64,000 nucleotides of DNA from NCBI RefSeq assembly GCF_029625315.1, contig NZ_CP121110.1, forward strand, positions 1,355,501 through 1,419,500. Reading direction: 5' to 3'. The position numbers were made by a program, and so were the translations under genes. Source of the DNA: Flavobacterium ginsengisoli (GTDB taxonomy: Bacteria; Bacteroidota; Bacteroidia; Flavobacteriales; Flavobacteriaceae). Position 1 is the first letter of the stretch. The number at the start of each line of letters is the position of its first letter. Shown one piece after another: positions 38,377 to 47,844 of the stretch. The notes beneath the pieces were generated by a model. It saw nothing but the letters and a program-made list of their open reading frames with translations, made no database searches and had not been told where the DNA came from.

Positions 38377-39167
38377 ATTTTCTCTTTAGCAAATTGTTTA
38401 TATTTGGTTTGAGATATAGAATATTTTATCGTTTCTTTTGTTCCGAGTGCCAAAAATCCTAGAACAGCCAAGCTATCGTCGAATAGATTCACAACTCTCT
38501 TCTGTAGATTATTATCAAAATAAATTAAAACATTACGGCACAAAATAAGGTCAAACTCATTAAACGAATTGTCTGAAACTAAGTTATGCTGTGAGAAAAC
38601 CATTTTCTCAGAAAGATTCTCGTTAAACTTTGCAAAACCATAATTGGCAATGTAATAATCTGAAAAATCCTGTTGTCCGCCTGCATCGCGATAATTGTCT
38701 GCGTAATCTTTTATCATTCGTAACGGAAAAATACCGCTTTTGGCTGTTTCTAGCACAGATGCATTTATATCTGTAGCATATAATATTGATTTATGAAGCA
38801 AGCCTTCTTCTTTCAACATAATTGCCATAGAATATACTTCTTCTCCCGTAGAACAGCCTGCATGCCAAATACGAATAAAAGGCTTAGGCCCTAAAAGTGG
38901 TAGGACTTCTTTTCTTAATGTTAGATAAAATGATGGATCACGAAACATCTCGGTTACATTAACCGTGATTTCGTCTATCATTCTTTTGTAATATTCTGGA
39001 TCTGTGCGGATTTTAGATAAAAACTCATGAAAATGTTTAAATCCATCTAAATAAAAAACCCGGCTTACTCGTCGTTTAAGTGAAGCTCTCGAATAACTTC
39101 CAAAATCAAAACCGTAATATTCGTAAACATCATTTATAAGAGTTTCTAATTCAATATCTTCAATCAT
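38355..39167 (-). CDS. cheR: CheR-type glutamate methyltransferase
   Basis: This 270-residue protein has the CheR N-terminal helical domain (LINDVYEYYGFDFGSYSRAS) and the SAM-binding domain. The motifs are VNVTEMFRDPSFY, RIWHAGCSTGEEVYSMAI and DLILCRNVLIYFDN. It would methylate glutamates of a signalling protein using S-adenosylmethionine. No methyl-accepting chemotaxis receptor is encoded nearby. The likely partner is therefore the large hybrid kinase two genes upstream, or a distant protein. Seven bases separate it from the response regulator gene. Confidence 0.88.
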   Translation of the reverse strand: MIEDIELETLINDVYEYYGFDFGSYSRASLKRRVSRVFYLDGFKHFHEFLSKIRTDPEYYKRMIDEITVNVTEMFRDPSFYLTLRKEVLPLLGPKPFIRIWHAGCSTGEEVYSMAIMLKEEGLLHKSILYATDINASVLETAKSGIFPLRMIKDYADNYRDAGGQQDFSDYYIANYGFAKFNENLSEKMVFSQHNLVSDNSFNEFDLILCRNVLIYFDNNLQKRVVNLFDDSLAVLGFLALGTKETIKYSISQTKYKQFAKEKIWRKVRE

Positions 39168-39174
39168 AATTCAT

Positions 39175-39540
39175 TTAGATTTCTTCCAAAATCTGAAGTA
39201 ATTTATCAACATCTACTGGTTTAGAGATGTAGGCGTCTGCTCCAGCTTGTAAACATTTTTCTCTGTCTCCTGCCATTGCCTGTGCTGTAACGGCAATTAC
39301 TAAGGTAGATTCTTGCGACGGAATTTCTTTTATAAGCGGAATTGCCTCATAACCATCCATTTCTGGCATCATCATATCGATTAAAACTGCATCTATAGAT
39401 GAGTCTTCTTTTAGTATTTTTAGAGCCTCTTCGGCGCTTAAGCAAGATAAACAATCATACGATTTTGCTTTTAAAGTGTTTACTAAAGCAAAAATATTCC
39501 TCGAATCATCATCTACGATCAAAACACGTTTCTTTCCCAT
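39175..39540 (-). CDS. Single-domain response regulator
   Basis: This 121-residue protein is one receiver domain (VLIVDDDSRNIFALVNTLKA; phospho-acceptor Asp in AVLIDMMMPEMDGYEA; Lys in AYISKPVDVDKLL). It has no output domain, so it probably shuttles phosphate. Its sequence is close to the third receiver of the hybrid kinase encoded just upstream (VVLLDMMMPNMDGYET), suggesting duplication. It starts 17 bases after the kinase stop. Confidence 0.88.
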   Translation of the reverse strand: MGKKRVLIVDDDSRNIFALVNTLKAKSYDCLSCLSAEEALKILKEDSSIDAVLIDMMMPEMDGYEAIPLIKEIPSQESTLVIAVTAQAMAGDREKCLQAGADAYISKPVDVDKLLQILEEI

Positions 39541-39557
39541 TTACAGCATTTTAAAGA

Positions 39558-42500
39558 TTAGATTTTATCATAAAGCCACACTCGCAATAACGATAAAAGC
39601 TGGTCTACATCGACAGGTTTTGTAATATAATCTGAAGCTCCAGCTTTAATACATTTTTCTCTGTCTCCAGTCATTGCTTTTGCCGTTACAGCTATTACAG
39701 CTAAGTTAAGAAATTTCGGGTTACTTCTTATCTTTTCTGCTGTTTCGTAGCCATCCATATTGGGCATCATCATATCTAGTAACACCACATCTGTATCTGG
39801 GTTTTCATCTAAAATTTTAATAGCCTCTTTTCCATCAAAAGCTGTAATTACATTCATTTTAAAGGCTTCTAAAGCTTTTGAAAGCGAATATATATTTCGT
39901 ACATCATCGTCTACAATTAATACTTTTTTCTCAAACAAAATATTATTTAGCGAATTCAACTTTTTGTGGTTTTCCTTTGCTGTACCTTCTTTCTTTTCTT
40001 CTACTAAGTGAAGGAAAAGCGAAACCTCATCTAGCATTCTTTGGTATGAATGAGCCGTTTTTACAATAATAGAATCGGCATATTTTCTAATTTTCAGTTC
40101 TTCCTTTATAGACAAACTTTTTCCTGTAAAGACAATTACAGGAAGGTTTTCTAATCCTGGACTTTTCTTAACTCCATCTAGAATTTCGTAGGCTTGTTTA
40201 TCTGGGATTCCCATATCAAGAATTACGCAATCTACCTCTTCTTTTCCTAAAGCCGATAAACCTGCCGAAACTTCACTCTTAATTTCCGAATTGATATTAT
40301 ACGTTTCTAAGAAATAAGCCAAAGCTTTTGCGTGTTTCGGATTATCTTCAATAATTAAAACCTTCTGAGATTCTTTATTGATGATGTGCTCAATTCGCAT
40401 AAAAACTTCCGGAATCTTGTCAAACGCAACAGGTTTATCTAAGAAATCTACAGCTCCTTTTAGCAAGCTTTCTTGCTTCAATTTATGCGATGACATAATG
40501 TGCACTGAAATATGTTTAGTGTGCGAATTATTCTTCAATTCTTCCAAAACTTCCCAACCGCTTTTAATTGGCAATTCGATATCTAATAAAATACCAATTG
40601 GTCTATAGATTAAGGCAAAATTTAAAGCATAATCTCCTCTTACAGCAACAACGCCTTTGTATCCTTTTTTCTGTGTAAAAGCTAATAATGATTTAGCAAA
40701 ATTAATATCATCTTCTACAATCAAAATTACTTTGTCGCCTTCTACAATAGAATTTCTGTCGTCTTCAATTTCTGCTGGCACAACATCGCTAATGTATCTT
40801 GGTTTTTGTTCTTCATTTTCAGATTGAACTTCAATTTCTTCTGCTTCTGGAATTTTATTAACTGACACTTTATTGATTGCAAATCCTAATACAGGCAGAC
40901 ATAACGTAAACGTACTTCCTTCGTTTACTTTGCTGTGCAGGATGATTTCTCCTCTCAATAATTTAGCTAGTTCACGGCTAATTGACAATCCTAAACCTGT
41001 TCCTCCGTATTTGCGTTTTGTAGAACCATCAGCTTGCTGGAAAGCTTCAAAAATTAATGGCTGTTTTTCTAACGGAATTCCAATTCCTGTATCTTTTACA
41101 ATAAAGCAGATTATTTTATCGTCGTCTGTATCAACCTTAATTTCAAGAGAAACAGTTCCTTTTTCTGTAAATTTAATCGCATTTGAAATCAAGTTTTTTA
41201 GAATTTGCTCCAAACGCATTTTATCTGTTTTGATAACAATTGGTGCTTCTTTCGCAATAATTTCAAAGTTGATATTTTTCTCTTTTGCTACCAGATAAAA
41301 CAAATTATAAAGCGCGTCTGTAATCTCTTTTGTCGAAACATCTAAGAACTCTAGATCCATTTTACCAGCTTCAATTTTAGATAAATCCAGAATTTCATCG
41401 ATTAATCCTAACAAACTATTTCCTGAACTCTGAATTACTTTTGCAAATTCAATTTCTTCATTGTTCATTGTTTTATTGTTGTTTTCAGAAAGCAAACGGC
41501 TCAATAGTAAAATCGAGTTCAAAGGCGTTCTCAACTCATGCGACATATTAGCTAAAAACTCTGATTTGTAGCGAGTTGTTAATTCTAAAGCCTCTGATTT
41601 CTTCTGAATTTCTGTATTTTTTTCTTCTAATAAAACACTTCTTTCTGATAGTTCTTCATTTGTTTGCTCCAATTCTTCCTGCTGTACGCGAAGTTCTTCT
41701 TCTGATGCTTGCAGTTTTTCAGTTTGTGCTTCCAATTCTGCATTTATAGCTTCCAATTCGCTGTGCTGAATTTGTAATTCTTCTGCTTGCGATTTGGTTT
41801 CTTCCAACAATTCTAAGACACGTTTACGGTTTTGAGTCGCTTTCAGGGCAATTCCAATATTATTGGCTACAATGTTTAAAAATTCCAATTGCAGTACAGA
41901 AAAACCATAAATACTTGCCAATTCTACTGCTCCTTCTACTTTGAAATCCATAAGCGGAAGCGCTACAATATGAGTTGGTTTTATTTCGCCTAAAGCGTAA
42001 TTAATTTGAATATCATCTGGCGAAAGTGTTTTCAATTCCAGCATTTTACCAGAAACAATTGCCTGTCCGATTAAGCCTTCACCTTTCTTAATTCTTTCTC
42101 TATTTTTACTCGGAATATAACTGTATCCACCAGAAATTGTCATTTCTTCTCCGTCCAAAACATACAAAACTCCAGCGCTGCTGTTGGTATATTGGCACAA
42201 AAATTCGATTACATCTTTAGATAACTTCTGGATTGTTTTTTCGCCTAACATTTTATCATTTAAAGTCGCAACACCAGACTGAAGCCATTCTTTTTGAGAT
42301 AATAAGTCGAACGAATTTTTTAGCGAATTTTTCATTTCATGAATAGAAGCTCCAAGCGCACCTAAAGTATCTGCTTTTCGATCATCGATTTGAACATCGT
42401 AATTTCCTTTAGAAATTTGTGTTGCAATACCGCCAATTACTTGCAATCTATCAGCTGTTTCCTTATCCTTTTTTATTAATTCTTGTTGCAATAAAGTTCT

Positions 42501-43121
42501 TTCATTGTAATCTTTCAGAATTCTAATCAGGAAAACTATAGAAATAAGAAAGGCGATAAAGAAAGCAATCGCAATTAAAGCCAAACTATATCTGCCATAA
42601 CGCTCTGAATTTGAATTGCGTTCATCTAAAAGCTTTTGCTCTGTATTTTCGACCTTTTTGATGATTGCACGCATTTCGTTCATCATATTTCGGCCCTCAT
42701 TCAAATCAAAGATCAGTATTTGCTTGCTTAATCTCTTTTTTACAATCTGATTGTTTAGATATTTAAAGAAAGCTGAACGTTTGTCACGCAATTCTTCTAG
42801 TAATTTAGTTTGCGAAGGATTATCAGCTGTTAAACCATCCAACTTTTCAAAATAAGCATTGGCTTTGGCTTCAGAATCATTAAAACGGCCAACAAATTGC
42901 TCGTCACCTGTAAGCAAGTATCCTCTCATGCTTGTTTGAGCTTCGGTAAGAATTGAGGAACCTTCATTTAGATTGTAAATTACATCCTGAGTATGATTGA
43001 CCCAAAAATTGCTGTTTAAAAGACTTTTAATGCTTATAAACGAAGCAACCGAGCTAATGGTAAGTACAAGCAATGAAACTAGCGAACTAATTAATAAATT
43101 CCTTTTAAAATTACCGTTCAT
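39558..43121 (-). CDS. Hybrid histidine kinase: CHASE3, HAMP, GAF, kinase, three receivers
   Basis: This 1187-residue protein has two membrane helices (about 10-32 and 178-200) around a CHASE3-like periplasmic domain (EAQTSMRGYLLTGDEQFV). After these come a HAMP region (about 205-260), a GAF domain (about 280-430), a long coiled coil (about 435-520), HisKA (MSHELRTPLNS, His about 528), HATPase (GIPLEKQPLIFEAF, GTGLGLSIS), and three receivers (about 790-905, 920-1035, 1065-1185). It senses an unknown periplasmic or cytosolic signal and phosphorylates its receivers. Eleven bases after the upstream REC-kinase stop, it is the second gene of the operon. The CheR/CheB pair could methylate its HAMP or coiled-coil region. 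Confidence 0.9.
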   Translation of the reverse strand: MNGNFKRNLLISSLVSLLVLTISSVASFISIKSLLNSNFWVNHTQDVIYNLNEGSSILTEAQTSMRGYLLTGDEQFVGRFNDSEAKANAYFEKLDGLTADNPSQTKLLEELRDKRSAFFKYLNNQIVKKRLSKQILIFDLNEGRNMMNEMRAIIKKVENTEQKLLDERNSNSERYGRYSLALIAIAFFIAFLISIVFLIRILKDYNERTLLQQELIKKDKETADRLQVIGGIATQISKGNYDVQIDDRKADTLGALGASIHEMKNSLKNSFDLLSQKEWLQSGVATLNDKMLGEKTIQKLSKDVIEFLCQYTNSSAGVLYVLDGEEMTISGGYSYIPSKNRERIKKGEGLIGQAIVSGKMLELKTLSPDDIQINYALGEIKPTHIVALPLMDFKVEGAVELASIYGFSVLQLEFLNIVANNIGIALKATQNRKRVLELLEETKSQAEELQIQHSELEAINAELEAQTEKLQASEEELRVQQEELEQTNEELSERSVLLEEKNTEIQKKSEALELTTRYKSEFLANMSHELRTPLNSILLLSRLLSENNNKTMNNEEIEFAKVIQSSGNSLLGLIDEILDLSKIEAGKMDLEFLDVSTKEITDALYNLFYLVAKEKNINFEIIAKEAPIVIKTDKMRLEQILKNLISNAIKFTEKGTVSLEIKVDTDDDKIICFIVKDTGIGIPLEKQPLIFEAFQQADGSTKRKYGGTGLGLSISRELAKLLRGEIILHSKVNEGSTFTLCLPVLGFAINKVSVNKIPEAEEIEVQSENEEQKPRYISDVVPAEIEDDRNSIVEGDKVILIVEDDINFAKSLLAFTQKKGYKGVVAVRGDYALNFALIYRPIGILLDIELPIKSGWEVLEELKNNSHTKHISVHIMSSHKLKQESLLKGAVDFLDKPVAFDKIPEVFMRIEHIINKESQKVLIIEDNPKHAKALAYFLETYNINSEIKSEVSAGLSALGKEEVDCVILDMGIPDKQAYEILDGVKKSPGLENLPVIVFTGKSLSIKEELKIRKYADSIIVKTAHSYQRMLDEVSLFLHLVEEKKEGTAKENHKKLNSLNNILFEKKVLIVDDDVRNIYSLSKALEAFKMNVITAFDGKEAIKILDENPDTDVVLLDMMMPNMDGYETAEKIRSNPKFLNLAVIAVTAKAMTGDREKCIKAGASDYITKPVDVDQLLSLLRVWLYDKI

Positions 43122-43131
43122 ATATGTCTAA

Positions 43132-44352
43132 TTATTTTAATTCGTATTTTAAAGGAAGCACAATAATAAAACTTGCTCCCTCGCCTAATTTGCTTTTGGC
43201 TGTGATTAATCCGTTGTGTTTTTCTATTATTTTTTTTGCAATCGCAAGTCCAATTCCTGTTCCTTCGTAACTTTGGCGGTCATTCAAGCTTTGAAAGATA
43301 ATAAAAATACGGTCAAGATAAATTTCGTCAAAACCAATTCCGTTATCTTTTACCATAATTCTGCAGAATTTGCCATCTGGTGAAGTCGGGCTATCTATTG
43401 ATTTTTCTAAAATGGTTTCAGAAGTGATCTCGATTACGGGTTTATATTCACTTCCAGAGAACTTCAAAGCATTTCCTATCAGATTTTGAAAAACTTGACG
43501 CATCTGACTCGGAATGCTATCTACTGTTGGAAGTTCGTTTGTTTTAATTGTAGCGTTTTTGCGTTCAATTAAATAATCAAAATCTCCCAATACCTCTTGT
43601 AAAACAACATTTAAATCGGTTCTTTCTGGTTTTACTTGAGCCGAAAGTCTAGAATAAGCTAACAAATCGGTAATTAAAGTCTGCATTCTTTCTGCCGATT
43701 TTATTGTCCTATCCACATAATCGATAGCTTTGTCGTCTGCTTTTAGATAAAGATCTTTTATTATTTTGATGAAGATTTGAATCTTTCTAATGGGTTCGTT
43801 TAAATCGTGCGATACTACCCAAGAAAACTGTTGCAATTCGTGATTTCGAAGCTCTAGTTCTTCATTTTTCTGAACCAATTCTTTTGTTCTTTCTGCAATT
43901 TTGATTTCGAGATTGTCCTGCGCTTCTTTTCTAATTTTGATTTCTTTAGAAAGCAGATCTTTCATCGCTTTAAGTTCGTTCTGCTGTTCGTAGATTTTAA
44001 TGAAGGTTTTTACTTTCAGTATCAGTAAATCGCTATCTACTGGTTTGGTAATATATTCAACAGCACCAGTTTCATAACCTTTAAAAATGTATTTTTTCTC
44101 TGTGTTAAGTGCAGAAAGAAAAATAACAGGTATATCTTTTGTGCGTTTATTTCCAGAAAGAATTTTTACTACCTCAAAGCCATCAAGTCCAGGCATTTGA
44201 ACATCCATAATAATAAGGCAGTAATCTGTTTTAAGGATTTTTTTGAGCGCTTCTTCACCAGATTCGGCACTATCAACATCGATATTATGCAGTTCTAATG
44301 TTTTCTTCAGGGCAATAATATTGGCCCTTATATCGTCTACAATTAATACCAT
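43132..44352 (-). CDS. Receiver-histidine kinase protein
   Basis: This 406-residue cytosolic protein has an N-terminal receiver (MVLIVDDIRANIIALKKTLE; Asp in CLIIMDVQMPGLDGFE) and a coiled coil (about 125-180). It also has HisKA with WVVSHDLNEPIRKIQ and HATPase with VKDNGIGFDEIYLDRIF and GTGIGLAIAKKI. The receiver placed first suggests its kinase is switched by another kinase, so it may act as a relay. It is the first gene of the five-gene minus-strand operon that ends in cheB. The frame is intact. Confidence 0.9.
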   Translation of the reverse strand: MVLIVDDIRANIIALKKTLELHNIDVDSAESGEEALKKILKTDYCLIIMDVQMPGLDGFEVVKILSGNKRTKDIPVIFLSALNTEKKYIFKGYETGAVEYITKPVDSDLLILKVKTFIKIYEQQNELKAMKDLLSKEIKIRKEAQDNLEIKIAERTKELVQKNEELELRNHELQQFSWVVSHDLNEPIRKIQIFIKIIKDLYLKADDKAIDYVDRTIKSAERMQTLITDLLAYSRLSAQVKPERTDLNVVLQEVLGDFDYLIERKNATIKTNELPTVDSIPSQMRQVFQNLIGNALKFSGSEYKPVIEITSETILEKSIDSPTSPDGKFCRIMVKDNGIGFDEIYLDRIFIIFQSLNDRQSYEGTGIGLAIAKKIIEKHNGLITAKSKLGEGASFIIVLPLKYELK

Positions 44353-44741
44353 GTCGGAAAGCTAAATCGGTTGTAAATCAAAATAATTGAATTTAAAATA
44401 AATATAAATATTTTCTTATTTTTTTAATGAATTGCAAAGTGCACCTCTTAAAAATGGTGCAGAAATTCTCAAATGTATAAAAAAAATAACGGGGAGGTTT
44501 TTTATTTAAACCGTAAATAGTTACAAAATTCCCATCTTTTCTAATCAGTTTGGAGATTCTATATGATTCTTAACTTATTAGAAATTTCTTATTCTTTAAC
44601 ATTTTCACGAAATGAATGTATTTTCATACAGGATTACCCTTTTATTTTGATTGGAGCAAACAAAATTTCTTTTAAGACAAGCAAAATTTTAGTTAAGAAC
44701 TAATTTTAAAAAGCAAATAAAAGCTTAAAAAGAGAGAAATC
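44353..44741. other. Divergent gap, no gene
   Basis: This 389-base AT-rich gap lies between the divergent signalling operon and the SDR gene. A small hairpin TGCACC/GGTGCA is at 44440-44461. No convincing promoter element was assigned. Confidence 0.3.
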
Positions 44742-45587
44742 ATGAAAAAGAAACAGACATTTCCCGAACAAAAACAAACTCTTCCTGGCAATGAATACTT
44801 GATGACACCTGAGCCAGAAATTATAAGAGAGAATTATGTTGGAAGCGGAAAATTACTTGGAAAAACTGCTTTTATTACTGGAGGCGACAGCGGTATTGGC
44901 CGAAGTGTTGCGGTTCATTTTGCAAGAGAAGGCGCAAATGTCGCAATTGTCTACTTAAAAGAAGACAAAGATGCTCTAGAAACAAAAGCGATGGTTGAAA
45001 AAGAAGGCCGAGAGTGCCTCTTAATTAGTGGTGATTTGAAAGATGAAAAATTTTGTCGCACTGCCATAAAAAAATGCCACACGACTTTTAAAAATATTAA
45101 TATTCTGGTAAATAACGCAACTGTACATTTTCCGCAAAATGAATTCGAAAAGATTACAAATGCTCAGCTTCACAAAACTTTTGAAACTAATATTTATCCT
45201 TTTTTTTATGTTACTAAAGCCGCTCTTGCTTTTTTAAAAGAAGGCGATGTTATTATCAATACGACCTCCGTGACTGCTTTTCGCGGAAGCGAACACTTAG
45301 CCGATTATGCCAGTACAAAAGGCGCAATTGTGAGTTTTACTCGTTCGCTTTCGAGTATGCTTGCTAAGAAAAAAATTCGCGTAAATGGTGTTGCTCCTGG
45401 CCCAATTTGGACTCCATTAATCGTAGCAAGTTTTGATAATTTATCTGATTTTGGAAAAAATAATCCGATGGAACGAGCCGGACAGCCATCTGAAGTTGCG
45501 CCTGCTTATGTTTTTCTGGCTTCTCAAGATAGCAGTTATATTACTGGGCAGTTCATTCATGTGAATGGTGGTGAATTGGTGGGATAG
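44742..45587 (+). CDS. Short-chain dehydrogenase of general-stress (YdaD/YhdF) type
   Basis: This 281-residue protein starts with the tail typical of general-stress SDRs (FPEQKQTLPGNEYLMTPEPE, then GSGKLLGKTAFITGG). It has the cofactor loop GGDSGIGRS, the NNAT motif, the catalytic Ser in INTTSVTA, and YASTKG with catalytic Tyr and Lys. It ends with VNGGELVG. Such enzymes use NAD(P)H; substrates are unknown, but relatives are induced by salt or ethanol stress. An AGAGAGAAATC leader precedes the ATG. Confidence 0.88.
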   Translation: MKKKQTFPEQKQTLPGNEYLMTPEPEIIRENYVGSGKLLGKTAFITGGDSGIGRSVAVHFAREGANVAIVYLKEDKDALETKAMVEKEGRECLLISGDLKDEKFCRTAIKKCHTTFKNINILVNNATVHFPQNEFEKITNAQLHKTFETNIYPFFYVTKAALAFLKEGDVIINTTSVTAFRGSEHLADYASTKGAIVSFTRSLSSMLAKKKIRVNGVAPGPIWTPLIVASFDNLSDFGKNNPMERAGQPSEVAPAYVFLASQDSSYITGQFIHVNGGELVG

Positions 45588-45591
45588 GAAA

Positions 45592-45690
45592 GTTTCTAAG
45601 ATGCTAAGATTCTGAGTTTTTCTTTTTGTAATCTACGCAATGAGTCTGATGACAAAACCAACGAATATCTTAGAATCTTAGAAACTCAGA
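45592..45690. repeat. CTAAGATGCTAAGATTCTGAG palindromic repeat, one copy
   Basis: The arms TCTAAGATGCTAAGATTCTG and ATCTTAGAATCTTAGAAAC face each other in the gap after the SDR gene. The same family, with arms around CTTAGAATCTTAGCATCTTA, recurs near 4850, 29450, 46990-47270, 61040-61250, 62235-62385 and 63605-63665. Confidence 0.6.
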
Positions 45691-45708
45691 ACCTTAAAAA
45701 ATAAAAAA

Positions 45709-45969
45709 ATGAATTATATAGACATCATCGGACTTTTTGCTGGAGCGTGCATTACATTATCTACGATTCCGCAAATTATAAAGATTTGGAAAACAAAGAA
45801 AGTAAAAGAAATTTCGCTTCGCATGTTCTGCATTTTAACGTTCGGAATTGCAATGTGGATTGTATATGGGATTCTAAAAAAAGATCTTCCCATTATTCTA
45901 ACCAATAGTATTTCTTTTATTCTAAATCTTATTATGGTTTATTTCATTATCTACTATGAAAAAGAATAA
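45709..45969 (+). CDS. SemiSWEET-type sugar transporter
   Basis: This 86-residue protein has three membrane helices in the PQ-loop/MtN3 layout: FAGACITLSTIPQIIKIWKT (the PQ motif in helix 1), FCILTFGIAMWIVYGILKKD and LPIILTNSISFILNLIMVYF. SemiSWEET proteins dimerise to move sugars down a gradient. The length is exactly that of the family. The protein is complete, and a terminator follows at once. Confidence 0.9.
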   Translation: MNYIDIIGLFAGACITLSTIPQIIKIWKTKKVKEISLRMFCILTFGIAMWIVYGILKKDLPIILTNSISFILNLIMVYFIIYYEKE

Positions 45970-45975
45970 GCAAAA

Positions 45976-46003
45976 AAAACAGCCTGATCAAAGCTGTTTT
46001 TTT
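45976..46003 (+). terminator. Terminator after SemiSWEET
   Basis: The stem AAAACAGC / GCTGTTTT with a nine-base loop is followed by more T. Confidence 0.75.
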
Positions 46004-46027
46004 GTAGATAAAGATATGGTATGCTTA

Positions 46028-46840
46028 CTAGCTAGCTAATTTTTGGTCAAATGACTTTAATTCCAATTGGTATTTTCGAGGTTGTAAGTTTCGTTTTAAA
46101 AACTGCACTGGCGCTGTAATTGCGGTTAGTTTCATATGAGATAGTTTTTTAATCTCACTTATTTGTTTTACTGCAAAGTTCAAAATAGGCTCAAACGGAG
46201 TAAAATAATTATAACTATGTTGCGCTATCTCTAGTTCTAAAACTTCTCTGAGAATACTTTTCATTAATAAATAACGAATTGTTCCTCTATTTGGAATTCT
46301 TTTAAGTTCCTGAAATTTCTCTCCAATTTTATGATTTTCGTCGCCTATATAAATATAATTTCCAGAATTGCTCGTAAATATTTTTTTCACTTGAGAAACA
46401 AAATCAGTTTCTTTATTTTCGATTGTTGTTGGCATTCCAATTATTGAAAATTGAATCTGCTGATGGCTTTGAAAATACAATACACTATTAATCATAGAAG
46501 AATTACTCATAATACCCGATTGTTGCTTTTTAAGACAATTAGTAGCTCCATCGGCACCAAAACTATGCAAAACATTTCCTTTCTCGCAATAAGCAAAAAA
46601 CACAGGCGAAAACGGATTAGATTCGATGCTTAAACTAATTTCTTGATTAAAAGTTAAATCAAAACTGAGATAAGTCATTTCTTTTTCAAAACGAACTCCA
46701 GAAATACTCCCTTTTGCCCATTTTGATTTAATTGTTAATCTATATTCATTAGCATTGACTTTTAAGCTTCCGCCAAAACTCTCTTTCAAATTATTAAAAA
46801 CAGCATCAAAGCTTCCAGTATTTAAGTAAAGTTTTTTCAT
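46028..46840 (-). CDS. AraC-type sensor domain protein lacking the DNA-binding domain
   Basis: The first about 200 residues resemble the N-terminal half of flavobacterial AraC-family regulators: GSLKVNANEYRLTIKSKWAKG, ISGVRFEKEMTYLSFDLTF, FFAYCEKGNVLHSFG, IPNRGTIRYLLMKSIL and EIAQHS. The C-terminal about 60 residues (EIKKLSHMKLTAITAPVQF, then a short basic tail) contain no AraC helix-turn-helix signature. Only 58 bases separate the stop from the SemiSWEET gene, so there is no room for a broken-off HTH. The total is 270 residues against about 320-340 for the full family. It may be a degraded regulator or a DNA-binding-free modulator. Confidence 0.6.
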   Translation of the reverse strand: MKKLYLNTGSFDAVFNNLKESFGGSLKVNANEYRLTIKSKWAKGSISGVRFEKEMTYLSFDLTFNQEISLSIESNPFSPVFFAYCEKGNVLHSFGADGATNCLKKQQSGIMSNSSMINSVLYFQSHQQIQFSIIGMPTTIENKETDFVSQVKKIFTSNSGNYIYIGDENHKIGEKFQELKRIPNRGTIRYLLMKSILREVLELEIAQHSYNYFTPFEPILNFAVKQISEIKKLSHMKLTAITAPVQFLKRNLQPRKYQLELKSFDQKLAS

Positions 46841-46959
46841 AATAGGGTTTTGATTTAGTAAAGTGGTTAGTAACTATTTACGTACAAAAACTAACCTTGG
46901 TTTTTAACTTAATTTCTATATTCCAAAGTTCGTTTATATTGCCAATCAATTCCTTATAC

Positions 46960-47268
46960 AATTTTGGTGAGATATTTCATAATTATTATTTTAAGGTTCT
47001 AAGGTTCTCATGCTTCAAAAAATAAAGAGCAAAAAAACTTAGTAACTTAGAAACTTTAGAAAAAAAAGCAACCTAAAAAACTAAGCTTCTACCTTTCCCA
47101 CTTTTCATAAACAGTAAAAAAAACTTAGCATCTTAGAGCCTCAGTAGCTTAGAAACTAAAAAAAAGCAAACTAAAAAACTAAGCTTCTATCTTTTTCATT
47201 TTTCATAAACAGTAAGAAAAAAACTTAGCATCTTAGAACCTCAGTAGCTTAGAAGCTTAAAAAAAAAG
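46960..47268. repeat. Tandem repeat, unit about 100 bases, with CTTAG palindromes
   Basis: Two long copies (about 47068-47165 and 47166-47268) share CTAAAAAACTAAGCTTCTA, TTTTCATAAACAGTAA, ACTTAGCATCTTAGA and CCTCAGTAGCTTAGAA in the same order. A partial earlier copy lies at about 46990-47067. Copies differ by scattered substitutions, so this is an older duplication. It fills most of the 498-base gap between two minus-strand genes. Confidence 0.7.
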
Positions 47269-47338
47269 CATTGCCTCAAATAAATTTGAAACAACTGCTC
47301 ATCAGCAAAATAAAAATACTAATCTATTTTTATTCTTT

Positions 47339-47680
47339 TTATGTTAATTCGTTTATGTCTGAATTTTTGGAATAATTGGCTTTCGGAATGTCTTTAAAAA
47401 ATTCGGCTTCTTCCAAATCTGCCATTGGACCATATCCTAGCAAATGAGTTCCTTTTCCGCCATCTTTTGTTTCTATTACATATAAAATAGACATGTCATC
47501 GGGATCACTCATACCTTCATAACGATGATGCGCCACAATAAAAACATCTTCTGGTTTATAGGCAACTTTACTTTCTGAATCTATCAGACGATCACTTTCA
47601 AATAAATAATTTACCGTGTAACCTTCATCTTGATATCTCTTTATATTATCGGTTTCGTGTTTTGAATCTTCCCTTTTCAT
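47339..47680 (-). CDS. Conserved hypothetical small protein
   Basis: This 113-residue soluble protein has a helix-strand start (IKRYQDEGYTVNYLFE) and the sequence VAHHRYEGMSDPDDMSILYV. That segment resembles a Bacteroidetes family often labelled phosphoribosylpyrophosphate synthetase by transitive annotation, but the PRPP-binding loop is absent. Function is unknown. It lies just before the multi-PAS kinase gene on the other strand and among stress-type genes. Confidence 0.6.
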   Translation of the reverse strand: MKREDSKHETDNIKRYQDEGYTVNYLFESDRLIDSESKVAYKPEDVFIVAHHRYEGMSDPDDMSILYVIETKDGGKGTHLLGYGPMADLEEAEFFKDIPKANYSKNSDINELT

Positions 47681-47844
47681 TGCTTTTTATTTTTAACTGT
47701 TATTCAAATTTCCGTATAGAAAAGAGATAAAATTAACTCTAACGATTTTAATCTTGCCTCATTCAAAAATCGCATTTCTGCGAATATTTATTTTCACTAA
47801 TTTTAATAACGCTTAATTAAAAAAACAAAAAATACCACATTTTG

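Noticed and set aside
47068..47268. CRISPR array
   Set aside because: The repeat unit is about 100 bases, imperfect, present in two or three copies, and no cas gene is near.
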